Made by a program: the position numbers and the translations under genes. This document shows, one piece after another, positions 26,118 to 35,499 of a stretch of DNA of 64,000 nucleotides. The stretch is from Amycolatopsis mongoliensis (GTDB lineage Bacteria; Actinomycetota; Actinomycetes; Mycobacteriales; Pseudonocardiaceae), in assembly GCF_030285665.1 (NCBI RefSeq), contig NZ_CP127295.1:8494001-8558000 (forward strand), given 5' to 3'. Each line of letters begins with the position of its first letter. Position 1 is the first letter of the stretch. The notes under the pieces were generated by a model that was given only the letters and a program-made list of their open reading frames with translations, made no database searches and was not told the origin of the DNA.

Positions 26118-27274
26118 CGGGCCGGCTCCCGCTCCGGCGCCGCGACGCGCCGCGGGTCGGCGGCGATGGCCGTCTCGTAGACCCGCAGCACCTGCGTCGC
26201 CACCACCGACCAGTCGAACATCGTCACCCGCTCCCCCGCCGCCGCGGCCAGCGACGCCCGCCGCGCCGGGTCGCCGAGCAGCTCGCGCAGGCCGTCGGCG
26301 AGGGCCGCCGGGTCGCCGGTTTCGACGAGCATCCCGGCGTGGCCGTCGTCGAGCACCCGCCGGAACGAGTCGAGGCCGCTGGCCAGCACCGGGGTGCCGG
26401 CCGCCATCGCCTCGGTGAGGATCATCCCGAAGCTCTCGCCGCCGGTGTTCGGCGCGCAGTAGACGTCGACGCTGCGCAACGCCTGGGCCTTCACGTGATC
26501 GTCGGCCTGCCCGAGCAGCTCCAGGTGCGGCGCCAGCTCCGGGCCGGCGTCGCGGCGCAGCTGGTCTTCGTCGCCGCGGCCGACCACGACCAGCCGCAGG
26601 TCCTCGAACTCCGGCAGGATCCGCCGCAGCGCCTCCAGGAGCACCCCCATGCCCTTGCGCGGCTCGCCGAACCGGCCGACGAACCCGACCGTGCCACCGG
26701 CCCGCGGGTAGCCCGGCAGCGGTGTCGCCGAGGAGAAGAACTCGACGTCGACGCCGTTGGGGATCTCCACGGCGTCGCCGCCCGCGTGCTCCACCTGCAC
26801 CCGGCGGGCCAGCGCGGACACCGCGATCCGCGCGGTGATCTTCTCCAGCAGCGGCCGCAGCACGGGCTGGAACGCCGACAGCGTGCGCGAGCGCGTGGTC
26901 GCGGTGTGGAACGTCGCCACGATCGGGCCGTCCGCGATGAGCAGCGCCAGCAGCGAAAGGCTCGGCGCCGCGGGCTCGTGCAGGTGCAGGACGTCGAAGT
27001 CGCCGTCACGGATCCAGCGGCGCACCCGCGCGTAGGACACCGGGCCGAACTGCAGCCGCGCGACCGAGCCGTTGTAGGGGATGCCGAGCGCCTTGCCGGC
27101 CGGGTGCACGAACGGCGGCAGGTCCGCGTCCTCGTCGGCGGGCGCGAGCACGGACACCTGGTGCCCGCGCGCGAGCAGCGCCTTCGTCAGGTCGATCACG
27201 TGCCCCTGGACCCCGCCGGGCACGTCGAAGGAGTAGGGGCAGACGATCCCGACCCGCATCGGACGCGTGGCCAC
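26114..27274 (-). CDS. pimA: phosphatidylinositol alpha-mannosyltransferase
   Basis: 386-aa GT4 glycosyltransferase that adds the first mannose to phosphatidylinositol on the cytoplasmic membrane face. The N terminus RVGIVCPYSFDVPGGVQGHV and DVLHLHEPAAPSLSLLAL, IPNGVDVEFF, VGRFGEPRKGMGVLLEAL and the nucleotide-sugar motif GGESFGMILTEAMAAGTPV are characteristic. GTG start 3 bases after the patA-like stop. It sits in the operon order pgsA-acyltransferase-pimA. Confidence 0.95.
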   Translation of the reverse strand: MATRPMRVGIVCPYSFDVPGGVQGHVIDLTKALLARGHQVSVLAPADEDADLPPFVHPAGKALGIPYNGSVARLQFGPVSYARVRRWIRDGDFDVLHLHEPAAPSLSLLALLIADGPIVATFHTATTRSRTLSAFQPVLRPLLEKITARIAVSALARRVQVEHAGGDAVEIPNGVDVEFFSSATPLPGYPRAGGTVGFVGRFGEPRKGMGVLLEALRRILPEFEDLRLVVVGRGDEDQLRRDAGPELAPHLELLGQADDHVKAQALRSVDVYCAPNTGGESFGMILTEAMAAGTPVLASGLDSFRRVLDDGHAGMLVETGDPAALADGLRELLGDPARRASLAAAAGERVTMFDWSVVATQVLRVYETAIAADPRRVAAPEREPAR

Positions 27275-27277
27275 GCC

Positions 27278-28195
27278 TCAGCTCGCCTCTTCCAGGCTGA
27301 CCTGCTCGCCGGCGTCCAGGTCGGCCGGCCAGAACTTCTGCACCATGTGCCAGTCGGCCGGGTGCGCGGCGATGTCGCCGGCGAAGATGTCGGCCAGTGC
27401 CTGCGTGGCGGCGGGGACCTCGGCGCGCGCGGTGACGCGGATGCGCGGGTGCAGCCGGATCTGCCAGCCGTCCTCGGTGAACCAGCAGCCGGCCGGGATC
27501 AGCGCCGCACCGGTCGTGGCCGCCAGCCGCGCCGGGCCGCCGGGCATCCGCGCGGCCTCGCCGAAGAACTTCACCGGGATCCCGCTCGTGGTCAGGTCGC
27601 GGTCGCCGACCAGGCAGACGGCCTTGTTCTCGCGCAGCCGCTTCAGCAGCACGCGCATCGCCGAGCTGTCGCCGGTCAGCGGCACGATCTCGAAGCCGAG
27701 CGACTCGCGGTACTCGACGAACCGGCGGTAGAGCGACTCGGGCTTCAGCCGCTCGGCGACGGTCGTGAAGCCGCCGAGGTAGTCGGCCAGCCAGACCCCG
27801 GCGATGTCCCAGTTCCCGCTGTGCGGCAGCGCCATCACCGCGCCGTTGCCCTCGGCGAGCGCCGCGTCGAGGTTCTCCACGCCGGTGATCGACCCCGCGA
27901 CCTTGGCGCTGACCTCCTTCTGGTCCATCGACGGCAGCCGGAAGGTCTCGTGCCAGTACCGGGCGTACGAGCGCATGGCACGCCGGGTCAGCTCGTCCAG
28001 CTCGACCGGATCGGCCTGCGGGACGACACGGGCGAGGTTGGCGCGCAACTGCCGCACGCCGCCGGCGTCACGCCGGACGGCGAGGTCCGCGCCGAGCGAG
28101 AACACCGTGCTGCCGAAGCCGGCCGGCAGCCAGCCGGCCAGCCGCCACCCGGCCGCGTAGCCGAAGGCGCTCAGCCGCTCGGAGACCCTGCTCAT
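27278..28195 (-). CDS. PIM acyltransferase (PatA-like, LPLAT family)
   Basis: 305-aa membrane-associated acyltransferase homologous to the lipid A lauroyl-transferase group. Motif ALPHSGNWDIAGVWLADYLGG carries the His-x4-Asp catalytic pair; GDRDLTTSGIPVKFFGEAARMPGGPARLAA is the second block. In mycobacteria the gene between pgsA and pimA acylates phosphatidylinositol mannosides, and that role is inferred here. Its ATG overlaps the stop of a 26-codon ORF, which in turn overlaps pgsA. Confidence 0.92.
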   Translation of the reverse strand: MSRVSERLSAFGYAAGWRLAGWLPAGFGSTVFSLGADLAVRRDAGGVRQLRANLARVVPQADPVELDELTRRAMRSYARYWHETFRLPSMDQKEVSAKVAGSITGVENLDAALAEGNGAVMALPHSGNWDIAGVWLADYLGGFTTVAERLKPESLYRRFVEYRESLGFEIVPLTGDSSAMRVLLKRLRENKAVCLVGDRDLTTSGIPVKFFGEAARMPGGPARLAATTGAALIPAGCWFTEDGWQIRLHPRIRVTARAEVPAATQALADIFAGDIAAHPADWHMVQKFWPADLDAGEQVSLEEAS

Positions 28196-28272
28196 GCGCA
28201 CGCCTCGCTGACGCTCGGCGCGGCCTGGGCCGAAGGCGCAGTGGTGAATGATTCGCTCGCGGGCTCGCTCAT
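28192..28272 (-). CDS. 26-aa coupling ORF between pgsA and patA-like gene
   Basis: ATG at 28272 overlaps the pgsA TGA (ATGA), and its own TGA overlaps the patA-like ATG (ATGA at 28192-28195). The peptide MSEPASESFTTAPSAQ... is Ser/Ala-rich with no recognisable domain. It may exist mainly to pass ribosomes from pgsA to the acyltransferase. The SESFT wording echoes the intergenic NDSF repeats, so it may have arisen from such an element. Protein expression is unproven. Confidence 0.4.
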   Translation of the reverse strand: MSEPASESFTTAPSAQAAPSVSEACA

Positions 28273-28895
28273 GCCGACTGCTCCCCGGCGGCGGCCTCGC
28301 GGGCCGCCTTCGCCACGGCGGCGAAGCGCTGCAGCAGGGTGATGACCGACAGCACGGCCAGCAGCCAGAGCGTCACGTCGACGGTGTACGGGATGCCGAA
28401 GCCGTGCAGGCCGGTGCCGACCAGGGCGATGATCAGCCGCTCGGCGCGTTCGACGAGCCCGCCGTCCACCGGCAGGCCGGAGGCGTCGGCGCGGGCCTTG
28501 ACGTAGGAGATGACCTGGGCGAGCACCAGGCACAGCAGCGCCGCGGCGGCGGCCGGGTGGTTGTCGTCGACGACGAAGCACCACCAGGCGATCGCGGCGA
28601 ACAGGGCACCGTCGACCAGCCTGTCGCAGGTGGCGTCGAGCACCGCGCCGAACGGGGTGCCGTAGCCGCGGGCACGGGCCATGGCGCCGTCGAGGAGGTC
28701 CAGCATGGCGAAGCCCCACACCGTGAAGGTGCCCCAGAGCAGGTAGCCGTTCGGGAAGAAGGCCAGGGCGCAGACGACGGCGCCGGCGGTGCCGAGCACG
28801 GTCATCGCGTTCGGGGTCAGCCCGACGCGGACCAGCGCCTGGCCGATCGGATCGGTGACGCGGGAAACGGAGGCACGCGCGAAGATATTGAGCAT
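28269..28895 (-). CDS. pgsA: phosphatidylinositol phosphate synthase
   Basis: 208-aa integral membrane CDP-alcohol phosphotransferase with about six helices. The signature D69-G-x2-A-R-x8-G-x3-D-x3-D91 is intact (DLLDGAMARARGYG...FGAVLDATCD). It makes phosphatidylinositol phosphate from CDP-diacylglycerol and inositol phosphate, the start of PIM synthesis; the operon with patA-like and pimA supports this over a phosphatidylglycerol role. Classical order would put the HIT gene directly upstream, but a MarR gene intervenes. Confidence 0.93.
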   Translation of the reverse strand: MLNIFARASVSRVTDPIGQALVRVGLTPNAMTVLGTAGAVVCALAFFPNGYLLWGTFTVWGFAMLDLLDGAMARARGYGTPFGAVLDATCDRLVDGALFAAIAWWCFVVDDNHPAAAAALLCLVLAQVISYVKARADASGLPVDGGLVERAERLIIALVGTGLHGFGIPYTVDVTLWLLAVLSVITLLQRFAAVAKAAREAAAGEQSA

Positions 28896-28984
28896 CGGTT
28901 CGTCTGAGACACCTGGCTACGAGGATCGGGTGGGCGATGGCAGCCTATCCACCCGCCCCGGTGAACCCCACGCGCCGCCCCGGC

Positions 28985-29515
28985 TCAGCCCGATTTCGGC
29001 AGCCGGACGACCTCGCCGGGGTACTCCCGTGCCTCTTCCGCGGCCTGGGCGGCGGCGCACTTCGGCGACAGGCGCTGCCGGATCGCGGCGCTGATCTCGC
29101 CGAGCGCGGTGACCTGCTCCGGCGTCAGCGGGTCGAAGAGGCTCTCGCGGACGGCCTCGACGTGCCCGGGCGCGGCCGCTTCGAGCGCGGTGAAGCCGGC
29201 GTCGGTCAGGACGGCCCAGGCGCCGCGCTTGTCGGTCGGGCAGGCTTCGCGGCGCACCCAGCCGTTGGCTTCCAGGCGCGCGACCGCGTGCGAGAGCCGG
29301 CTTCGCGACGCCTGGCGCGCGTCGGCGAGCTCGCTCATCCGCAGCCGGCGGCCGGGCGCTTCCGAGAGCGCCACGAGGACTTCGTAGTAGGTGTGCGGCA
29401 TGCCCGAGTCGTGCTGCAGCTGCCCCTCGAGGTGCGCGCTGAGCATGCGGGTGGCCGCGTTGAACTCACGCCAGACGCGCTGCTCGTCGTCGCTGAGCCA
29501 TCGGGTTTCGGACAT
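28985..29515 (-). CDS. MarR-family transcriptional regulator
   Basis: 176-aa winged-helix regulator. RMSELADARQASRSRLSHAVARLEANGWVRREACPTDKRGAWAVLTDAG is the HTH and wing. The tail (SPKCAAAQAAEEAREYPGEVV) is longer than usual and has a lone Cys. ATG at 29515 lies 19 bp below a TTGA-N4-TCAA palindrome, suggesting autorepression. It is inserted between pgsA and HIT, and no divergent partner gene is present, so its regulon is unclear. Confidence 0.88.
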   Translation of the reverse strand: MSETRWLSDDEQRVWREFNAATRMLSAHLEGQLQHDSGMPHTYYEVLVALSEAPGRRLRMSELADARQASRSRLSHAVARLEANGWVRREACPTDKRGAWAVLTDAGFTALEAAAPGHVEAVRESLFDPLTPEQVTALGEISAAIRQRLSPKCAAAQAAEEAREYPGEVVRLPKSG

Positions 29516-29534
29516 ACCCCCATCATACCCTCGG

Positions 29535-29546
29535 TTGAACACTCAA
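29535..29546. promoter_or_regulatory. MarR-type operator
   Basis: TTGAACACTCAA, a TTGA-N4-TCAA palindrome 19 bp upstream of the MarR start. It has the same core as the operator at 2867-2886 but lacks the longer flanking symmetry. Confidence 0.55.
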
Positions 29547-29600
29547 TCAGGCTTTGCCGGTTACGGCATCCGAGCGTTTTCCGTGGGCGACCGGCGTGTA

Positions 29601-29647
29601 GTGAATGACTCATTCCTGTCGTCGGGCGACAGGAATGAGTCATTCAC
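29601..29647. repeat. 21-bp perfect hairpin, NDSF family
   Basis: Arms GTGAATGACTCATTCCTGTCG (29601-29621) and its exact complement (29627-29647) around TCGGG. It lies 22 bp beyond the HIT stop on that strand and could serve as its terminator, but there is no T-run. Codon reading gives NDSFLSSGDRNESF, matching the wording of the 16024-16076 repeat. Confidence 0.85.
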
Positions 29648-29669
29648 GTCGTGTGGTGCCGGGCCCGCG

Positions 29670-30212
29670 TCACCAGGCGTCGGACAGCAGGTCCCGGGTC
29701 TCGCCGAGCAGCTGCGGCAGCACCTTCGTCTGGCCGATGACCGGCATGAAGTTCGCGTCCCCGCCCCAGCGCGGCACGAGGTGCTGGTGCAGGTGCGCCG
29801 CGATCCCCGCGCCCGCGACCACGCCCTGGTTGAGGCCGATGTTGAACCCGTGCGCGCCGGACACCGCGCGGATCACCTTCATCGCGTGCTGGGTGAACTC
29901 GGCGACCTCGCGCGTCTCCTCCACCGTCAGCTCGGTGTAGTCCGCGACGTGCCGGTAGGGCACCACCATCAGGTGCCCGGGGTTGTACGGGTACAGGTTC
30001 AGCACCGCGAACACCTTCTCGCCGCGCGCGACGATCAGGCCCGTCTTGTCGTCCAGGGACGGGATGCGGCAGAACGGGCAGCCGGTGTCCTCGTCGTCGT
30101 CCGGCTTGTCCTGGCCCTTGATGTAGGCCATCCGGTGCGGGGTCCAGAGGCGCTGGAACGCGTCCTGGACCCCGCCGCCCTGCTGCTCGACGAGCTCGGG
30201 ACCGTCACTCAC
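29670..30212 (-). CDS. HIT-family nucleotide hydrolase or phosphorylase
   Basis: 180-aa HIT protein. The histidine triad [10 protein letters not shown] is intact, and [11 protein letters not shown] gives a CxxC zinc-type pair seen in the Ap4A phosphorylase-like branch. In mycobacteria the thrS-HIT pair precedes the PIM operon. It is expected to act on dinucleoside polyphosphates or nucleoside-phosphoramidates, the likely by-products of aminoacyl-tRNA synthetases such as the adjacent ThrRS. GTG start overlaps the thrS TGA (GTGA). Confidence 0.93.
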   Translation of the reverse strand: MSDGPELVEQQGGGVQDAFQRLWTPHRMAYIKGQDKPDDDEDTGCPFCRIPSLDDKTGLIVARGEKVFAVLNLYPYNPGHLMVVPYRHVADYTELTVEETREVAEFTQHAMKVIRAVSGAHGFNIGLNQGVVAGAGIAAHLHQHLVPRWGGDANFMPVIGQTKVLPQLLGETRDLLSDAW

Positions 30213-32236
30213 CGAACGACCGTCTCCAGCGCCTCGGCCGACGGCGACGCGTTTTCGCGGCGTTCGACCCACTCCGCGATCGCCTCGACCGCCTTGTCCA
30301 CCGGCACGCCGTTGATCTGGCCGCCGTCGCGGAAGCGGAACGACACCGCGCCCGCCTCGACGTCCTTCGCGCCGGCCAGCAGCATGAAGGGCACCTTCTG
30401 CGTCGTGTGGGTGCGGATCTTCTTCTGCATCCGGTCGTCGCTCGCGTCGACCTCCGCGCGGATCCCCTTGGCGCGCAACGCCTTCTCGACGTCCTGCAGG
30501 TACCCGACCTGGTCGGCGGTGATCGGGATGCCGACCACCTGCACCGGCGCGAGCCACGCCGGGAACGCGCCCGCGTAGTGCTCGGTCAGCACGCCGAAGA
30601 ACCGCTCGATCGAGCCGAACAGCGCGCGGTGGATCATCACCGGCCGCTGGCGCGAACCGTCCGGCGCGGTGTACTCCAGCTCGAACCGCTTGTTCTGGTT
30701 GAAGTCCAGCTGGATGGTCGACATCTGCCAGGTGCGGCCGATGGCGTCCTTGGCCTGGACCGAGATCTTCGGGCCGTAGAAGGCCGCGCCACCCGGGTCC
30801 GGGACCAGCTCGAGGCCCGAGTCGACGGCGGCCTGCCGCAGTGTCTCGGTGGCCTCCTCCCACTCCCAGTCCTCGCCGATGAACTTGTCGGAGTCGCCGC
30901 GGGTGGACAGCTCGAGGTAGAAGTCGGAGAGGCCGTAGTCGGCCAGCAGGTCCAGCACGAACTTGAGCAGCGACCGCAGCTCGCCCGGCATCTGCTCCTT
31001 GGTGCAGTAGATGTGCGAGTCGTCCATCGTCAGGCCGCGCACGCGGGTGAGGCCGTGCACGACGCCCGACTTCTCGTAGCGGTAGACCGTGCCGAACTCG
31101 AACAGCCGCAGCGGCAGCTCGCGGTAGGACCGCCCGCGCGAGCGGAAGATCAGGTTGTGCATCGGGCAGTTCATGGCCTTGAGGTAGTAGTTCTCCTCGT
31201 CGAACTGCACCGGCGGGAACATCGTGTCCGCGTAGTAGGGCAGGTGGCCGGAGGTGTGGAACAGCTCGCCCTTGCTGATGTGCGGGGTGTTCACGAACTC
31301 GTAGCCGGCCTCCTCGTGGCGGCGGCGCGAGTAGTTCTCCAGCTCCCGGCGGATGATGCCGCCCTTGGGGTGGAACACCGGCAGGCCGGAGCCGATCTCC
31401 TCGGGGAAGGAGAACAGGTCGAGCTCGGCGCCGAGCTTGCGGTGGTCGCGGCGCTCGGCCTCGGCGATGCGCTCGAGGTGGGCGTCCTGCGCCTCGGCCG
31501 ACTCCCACGCGGTGCCGTAGATCCGCTGCAGCTGCGGGTTCTTCTCGCTCCCCCGCCAGTACGCGGCGGCGACGCGGGTCAGCTTGAACGCGGGGATGAA
31601 CTTCGTGGTCGGCACGTGCGGACCACGGCAGAGGTCACTCCAGACACGTTCCTTGGTGCGCGGGTCGAGATTGTCGTAGATGGTGAGCTCGCCCTCGCCC
31701 ACCTCCATGACCTCGGAAGTGTCCACTTCGGACTTGAGGTCGACGAGTTCGAGCTTGAACGGCTCGTCCGCCAGTTCCTTCTTGGCCTCGTCGACGGAGT
31801 CGAAAACGCGCCGCGAGAACTGCTGGGCGCCCTTCACGATCTGCTTCATGCGCTTTTCGAGCGCCTGCAGGTCTTCCGGGGTGAACGGAGTGTCAACCGC
31901 GAAGTCGTAGTAGAAGCCGTCTTTCACCGGCGGGCCGATACCGAGCTTGGCTTCGGGGAATTGCTGCTGCACGGCCTGGGCGAGCACGTGGGCCGCCGAA
32001 TGGCGGATGACGCTGCGCCCGTCCTCGGTGTTCGCGGCGACCGGCTCGACCTCGGCGTCGGATTCCGGGGCCCAGGCGAGGTCGCGCAGCTTGCCCTCGG
32101 CGTCGCGGACGACGACGACCGTGTCCGGGCCCTTGGTCGGCAGGCCGGCCTCGCGGACCGCCGCCCCCGCCGTAGTGCCCGCCGGTACCACCACGCGGGA
32201 GGCGGCCACGGGGGAAACGGGGGGCGACTGCGACAC
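30209..32236 (-). CDS. thrS: threonine-tRNA ligase
   Basis: 675-aa class II synthetase. Domain order: TGS (residues about 1-70), the SAD editing domain ([18 protein letters not shown]), catalytic core ([60 protein letters not shown]) and anticodon-binding domain ([19 protein letters not shown]). Length is normal. GTG start with AGGAG 5 nt upstream. The HIT gene is translationally coupled downstream. Confidence 0.97.
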   Translation of the reverse strand: MSQSPPVSPVAASRVVVPAGTTAGAAVREAGLPTKGPDTVVVVRDAEGKLRDLAWAPESDAEVEPVAANTEDGRSVIRHSAAHVLAQAVQQQFPEAKLGIGPPVKDGFYYDFAVDTPFTPEDLQALEKRMKQIVKGAQQFSRRVFDSVDEAKKELADEPFKLELVDLKSEVDTSEVMEVGEGELTIYDNLDPRTKERVWSDLCRGPHVPTTKFIPAFKLTRVAAAYWRGSEKNPQLQRIYGTAWESAEAQDAHLERIAEAERRDHRKLGAELDLFSFPEEIGSGLPVFHPKGGIIRRELENYSRRRHEEAGYEFVNTPHISKGELFHTSGHLPYYADTMFPPVQFDEENYYLKAMNCPMHNLIFRSRGRSYRELPLRLFEFGTVYRYEKSGVVHGLTRVRGLTMDDSHIYCTKEQMPGELRSLLKFVLDLLADYGLSDFYLELSTRGDSDKFIGEDWEWEEATETLRQAAVDSGLELVPDPGGAAFYGPKISVQAKDAIGRTWQMSTIQLDFNQNKRFELEYTAPDGSRQRPVMIHRALFGSIERFFGVLTEHYAGAFPAWLAPVQVVGIPITADQVGYLQDVEKALRAKGIRAEVDASDDRMQKKIRTHTTQKVPFMLLAGAKDVEAGAVSFRFRDGGQINGVPVDKAVEAIAEWVERRENASPSAEALETVVR

Positions 32237-32367
32237 GATGGCTCCTCGGACTGGAGTGACGGAGATGACCCCGACGATGCTAGTCGTCGGCCCGCGCGCG
32301 CCTCACGCGCGTCCGCGAACGCCGGACAGGCCGCCTCCGGACGCGGAGGCGGCCTGTCCGGTCGTGG

Positions 32368-32982
32368 TCAGAGGGTTTCGACGACCTGGTCGAAGTCCAG
32401 CCGCGGCAGGCGGTCGAACCAGGGGTTCTCGCCCGGCTTGCCGACGTTCACCACGACCAGCGAGCGCCACTTCTTGTCCGCGAAGAACTCGTCGTCGACG
32501 CCCTGGGCGTCGAAGCCGGTCATCGGGCCGGCAGCCAGGCCGGCGGCGCGGACGCCGATGATGAAGTAGCCGACCTGCAGCAGCGAGTTCAGCTTGGCGA
32601 ACTCGACGCGGCCCTGCTCGTCGGAGAAGTTGTCCTTGACGCCGGGGTTGTGCGGGAAGACCTGCGGGATGTTCTCGTGGAAGTCGACGTCCGCGGCGAG
32701 CACGACGGTCAGCGGAGCGGCTTCGGTCTTGTCCCGGTTGCCCGGGGCCATGTGCGGCAGCAGGCGGGCCTTCGCCTCGGCGGTCCGGAGCACCAGCGCC
32801 CGCAGCGGCTGGGTGTTCATCGACGTCGGGGCCCACTTGACGAGGTCGTAGATCGCGCGGACCTGCTCCTCGGTCACCGGCTCGGAGCTGAAACTGTTGG
32901 CCGTTCGCGCCTCGCGGAACAGGAGGTTCTGGACGTCCGCGGGGACCTGGAGGGCCTCGGCCTGCTCGGCAAAGGTGGTCAT
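32368..32982 (-). CDS. nitroreductase-family protein, RutE-like malonic semialdehyde reductase
   Basis: 204-aa FMN-dependent reductase of the RutE/HadB branch: EARTANSFSSEPVTEEQVRAIYDLVKWAPTSMN, YFIIGVRAAGLAAGPMTGFDAQGVDDEFF and KWRSLVVVNVG match this branch rather than drug-nitroreductases. The E. coli enzyme reduces malonic semialdehyde to 3-hydroxypropionate in pyrimidine breakdown. No rut genes are adjacent, so the physiological substrate may differ. Upstream lies a GGTTGAGC inverted repeat that could bind a regulator. Confidence 0.88.
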   Translation of the reverse strand: MTTFAEQAEALQVPADVQNLLFREARTANSFSSEPVTEEQVRAIYDLVKWAPTSMNTQPLRALVLRTAEAKARLLPHMAPGNRDKTEAAPLTVVLAADVDFHENIPQVFPHNPGVKDNFSDEQGRVEFAKLNSLLQVGYFIIGVRAAGLAAGPMTGFDAQGVDDEFFADKKWRSLVVVNVGKPGENPWFDRLPRLDFDQVVETL

Positions 32983-33024
32983 GGGGCTGGGTTCCTTCCG
33001 TTGGTCGGGTACCCCGTGCAACCA

Positions 33025-33055
33025 GGTTGAGCGTTGAACTATTTCATGCTCAACC
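33025..33055. promoter_or_regulatory. operator-like inverted repeat upstream of RutE-like gene
   Basis: GGTTGAGC-N15-GCTCAACC, 42 bp before the start codon. Two additional GTTGA/GTTG half-sites lie within and beside it, so up to four half-sites are packed in 36 bp. The spacing suits two dimers of a winged-helix regulator. Confidence 0.5.
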
Positions 33056-33138
33056 AGTTGTGTGGATCACAACCGGCAGGCGCCCGCACACGAGCGGCGA
33101 CGCCCCCTCACCCGGCCGGGTACCCAGCCGCGAAACGG

Positions 33139-33181
33139 GCACGGCCGCCGACCCCCCTTGTCGGGGATCGGCGGCCGTGGT
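33139..33181 (-). terminator. terminator of glycosylphosphotransferase gene
   Basis: GC-rich hairpin built on CACGGCCGCCGA and its complement, with an inner CCCC/GGGG and a TTGT apex. It begins 22 bp after the stop at 33204 on the minus strand. Confidence 0.6.
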
Positions 33182-33203
33182 GCGCGTGCGCGGCCCGGGC
33201 GGG

Positions 33204-34730
33204 TCAGTAGGCGCCCTGCCCGCCCATCACCGCGCGGAACGTCTTCCAGAGGATCACCAGGTCGAGCGCCAGCGACCAGTCCTCGACATAGCGCAGGTCG
33301 AGCCGGATGGACTCCGCCCACGTGAGGTCGCTGCGCCCGCTCACCTGCCAGAGCCCGGTCAGGCCCGGCTTCACGAGCAGCCGGCGGCGGGCGTCCGGCG
33401 CGTACTGCGCGGTCTCCTCCGGCAGCGGTGGCCGCGGGCCGACGAGCGACATCTTCCCGGACACGACGTTGAACAGCTGGGGCACCTCGTCGAGCGAATA
33501 CCGGCGCAGGAAACCACCCACGCGGGTGATCCGCGGATCACGCTTCATCTTGAAGAGCGGGCCCGCGCCTTCGTTCTCCTGTTCGAGGGTCTTCCGGATT
33601 TCGTCGGCGTTCGTGACCATCGTGCGGAACTTGAGCATGGTGAACGTCGCGCCGTCGCGGCCGACGCGGCGCTGGCGGTAGATCACCGGGCCGCGGTCGT
33701 TCAGCTTGATCGCCAGCGCGATCACCAGCAGCAGCGGGGAAAGCAGGGTCAGCAGCAGCGCCGAGCCCGCCCGGTCCACGATCTCCTTCACCACGCGGCG
33801 GCCGCCGGTGAACATCGGCGCCGTGACGCGCAGCAGGGGCATCCCCAGCACGCCGGTGACGTTGAGCCGGGGCCCGGCCACCTCCATCAGCACGGGCGCC
33901 ACGACCATCTCCGCGCCGGTGCCCTCCATGTCCCAGGCCAGCCGCTGCAACCGCTTCGGCGTCCAGTACTGGTCCGCGGTGATCGCCACGACCCGGTAGC
34001 CGCCGCGCCGCACGTACCGCGAAAGTTCGTCCAGCCTCCCGACCACCGGGACACCGTCGATTTCGCCGCTGTCGCGCTCGGCGCCGTGGCCGGTGAACGT
34101 GCACGCCGCCTCGACGCGCCAGCCGACGTGTGCTTCGGACTTGGTGCGCGCGATCAGGTCGGCGACGGTTTCCGGGCTGCCCGCCGCCATCACCGGCAGC
34201 AGGCAGAGTCCCTTGGCGCGCTTGCGGTGCAGCACCTGGCGCAGCAGGTACCGCTGCGGGAACGCGACGAGCGCGATCGCCGGGACGACGACGAACACCC
34301 AGACCTGGACCTCGAGCGCGCCGAACAGCAGGCCGCCCAGCGCGACCAGGACGGCCGCGGTGATGAAGCCGCGGCCCAGCGTGCGGTACTCCTCCGCCCC
34401 TTCGCCGAGCACGCGCGGGCTCCAGGCCCGGCTGACCGGGAGCGAGACGAACACGGCGAGGATCGTCCCGAAGGCGTGCATGTCGTGCGGGGCAACGCGA
34501 TCGATGACGAACGCGCTGATCGCGATCACCAGCAGCGTTATGAAGACGTCGCTGCCGATGACCCAGGCTCTGTATCTCGCCTCCCAGGCCGCCGGCAGCG
34601 CCTTGGGGGGCGGCGTCCCGGCCGCCTCGGCCGGTTTGCCGTCCCGCTGAGCGGGTCGGGGAATGGCCTGGAGGTCGATGTGCGGCGGTGGTTTGCTCAC
34701 CGTGTACGACGGCCGCACCGACTCTTCCAT
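33204..34730 (-). CDS. polyprenyl glycosylphosphotransferase (initiating exopolysaccharide sugar transferase)
   Basis: 508-aa membrane enzyme of the WbaP/WcaJ type, which transfers a sugar-1-phosphate to undecaprenyl phosphate to start polysaccharide synthesis. Four N-terminal helices (DVFITLLVIAISAFVI, AFGTILAVFVSLPV, GFITAAVLVALGGLLF, VWVFVVVPAIALVAF), a central Rossmann-like CoA-binding-type domain, a fifth helix (LLLTLLSPLLLVIALAI) and the catalytic domain with RRVGRDGATFTMLKFRTM, LRRYSLDEVPQLFNVVSG and LVGPRPPLPEE are in order. ATG at 34730 follows GGGAGG by 5 nt. It stands alone behind a very long leader. Confidence 0.95.
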   Translation of the reverse strand: MEESVRPSYTVSKPPPHIDLQAIPRPAQRDGKPAEAAGTPPPKALPAAWEARYRAWVIGSDVFITLLVIAISAFVIDRVAPHDMHAFGTILAVFVSLPVSRAWSPRVLGEGAEEYRTLGRGFITAAVLVALGGLLFGALEVQVWVFVVVPAIALVAFPQRYLLRQVLHRKRAKGLCLLPVMAAGSPETVADLIARTKSEAHVGWRVEAACTFTGHGAERDSGEIDGVPVVGRLDELSRYVRRGGYRVVAITADQYWTPKRLQRLAWDMEGTGAEMVVAPVLMEVAGPRLNVTGVLGMPLLRVTAPMFTGGRRVVKEIVDRAGSALLLTLLSPLLLVIALAIKLNDRGPVIYRQRRVGRDGATFTMLKFRTMVTNADEIRKTLEQENEGAGPLFKMKRDPRITRVGGFLRRYSLDEVPQLFNVVSGKMSLVGPRPPLPEETAQYAPDARRRLLVKPGLTGLWQVSGRSDLTWAESIRLDLRYVEDWSLALDLVILWKTFRAVMGGQGAY

Positions 34731-35062
34731 CTGACCTCCCGGGACCAGGGATTGGCTTGGGTCCGCAAGCACGCTGCGTCACCGGGCGTGATTTCGTACA
34801 GTCACCACGACTCGGGTTCGCGCTGTGCCCGCGGTGGGCTTCACACGGCAAGGTATCGGCGACCCTCTCAGCATCGTTACAAGGATTTCCAGCCACATGC
34901 AGCGCGTCTTTCCCGCCAGAAAATGGCCGCAAGATAACAAGATGATGACGATGCGTAATAGCGCGTATCCCCACAAAAACTACGGAATGTAGCCAAGAGC
35001 GTGATACCCGCACCCGGGTGGACCCACGCTCTTCCGAACGGCCGAACGAGGCCGGGAAATCT

Positions 35063-35103
35063 ACTGTGGACACTGCGGCGCGCCGGTGGTCCACAGTGGA
35101 CCA
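35063..35103. promoter_or_regulatory. GTGGAC/GTCCAC palindrome cluster
   Basis: ACTGTGGAC (35063-35071) pairs with GTCCACAGT (35089-35097), and TGGTCCAC-A-GTGGACCA (35087-35103) is a second perfect palindrome using the same half-site. It lies about 330 bp upstream of the glycosylphosphotransferase start. Confidence 0.5.
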
Positions 35104-35466
35104 GGCCGATCCCCGGACGCCGCCGCGCGGGCGGCCGGTGATCAGCTCGTGACGTTCGTCGCCGAATCGTCACACCCGCGGGTTTCCGTCACAAGTTCTC
35201 CCGTCTCGGCCGCGCCGCGGCACACCGAGGATCCCGCGCACGCCTCCCGTGGGGTTCGTTCGACAGAAGACCGCCGCACCGGCAGGCCACAGACGCACGT
35301 TCCCGAAGCTCCGGCGACGAGGACGAGAACGCGTCTGACAGCGAATACGGAGGATTCGAACGGATCGTTCACTCCGCTTCGGCGTGGTCAACATCACAAT
35401 AGGACTACATGCGGGGATCCGAAGGCTCGCCGCCGCGGGAGACTCGGCCCATCGGGCACAAAGCGA

Positions 35467-35499
35467 GAGCCCTGTCTGCGCATTTCGCAGACAGGGCTC
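35467..35499 (-). terminator. tRNA-Val(CAC) terminator
   Basis: Perfect 14-bp stem (GAGCCCTGTCTGCG) with loop CATTT, 13 bp past the 3' end of the tRNA on the minus strand; a short T-containing tail follows. Confidence 0.8.
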
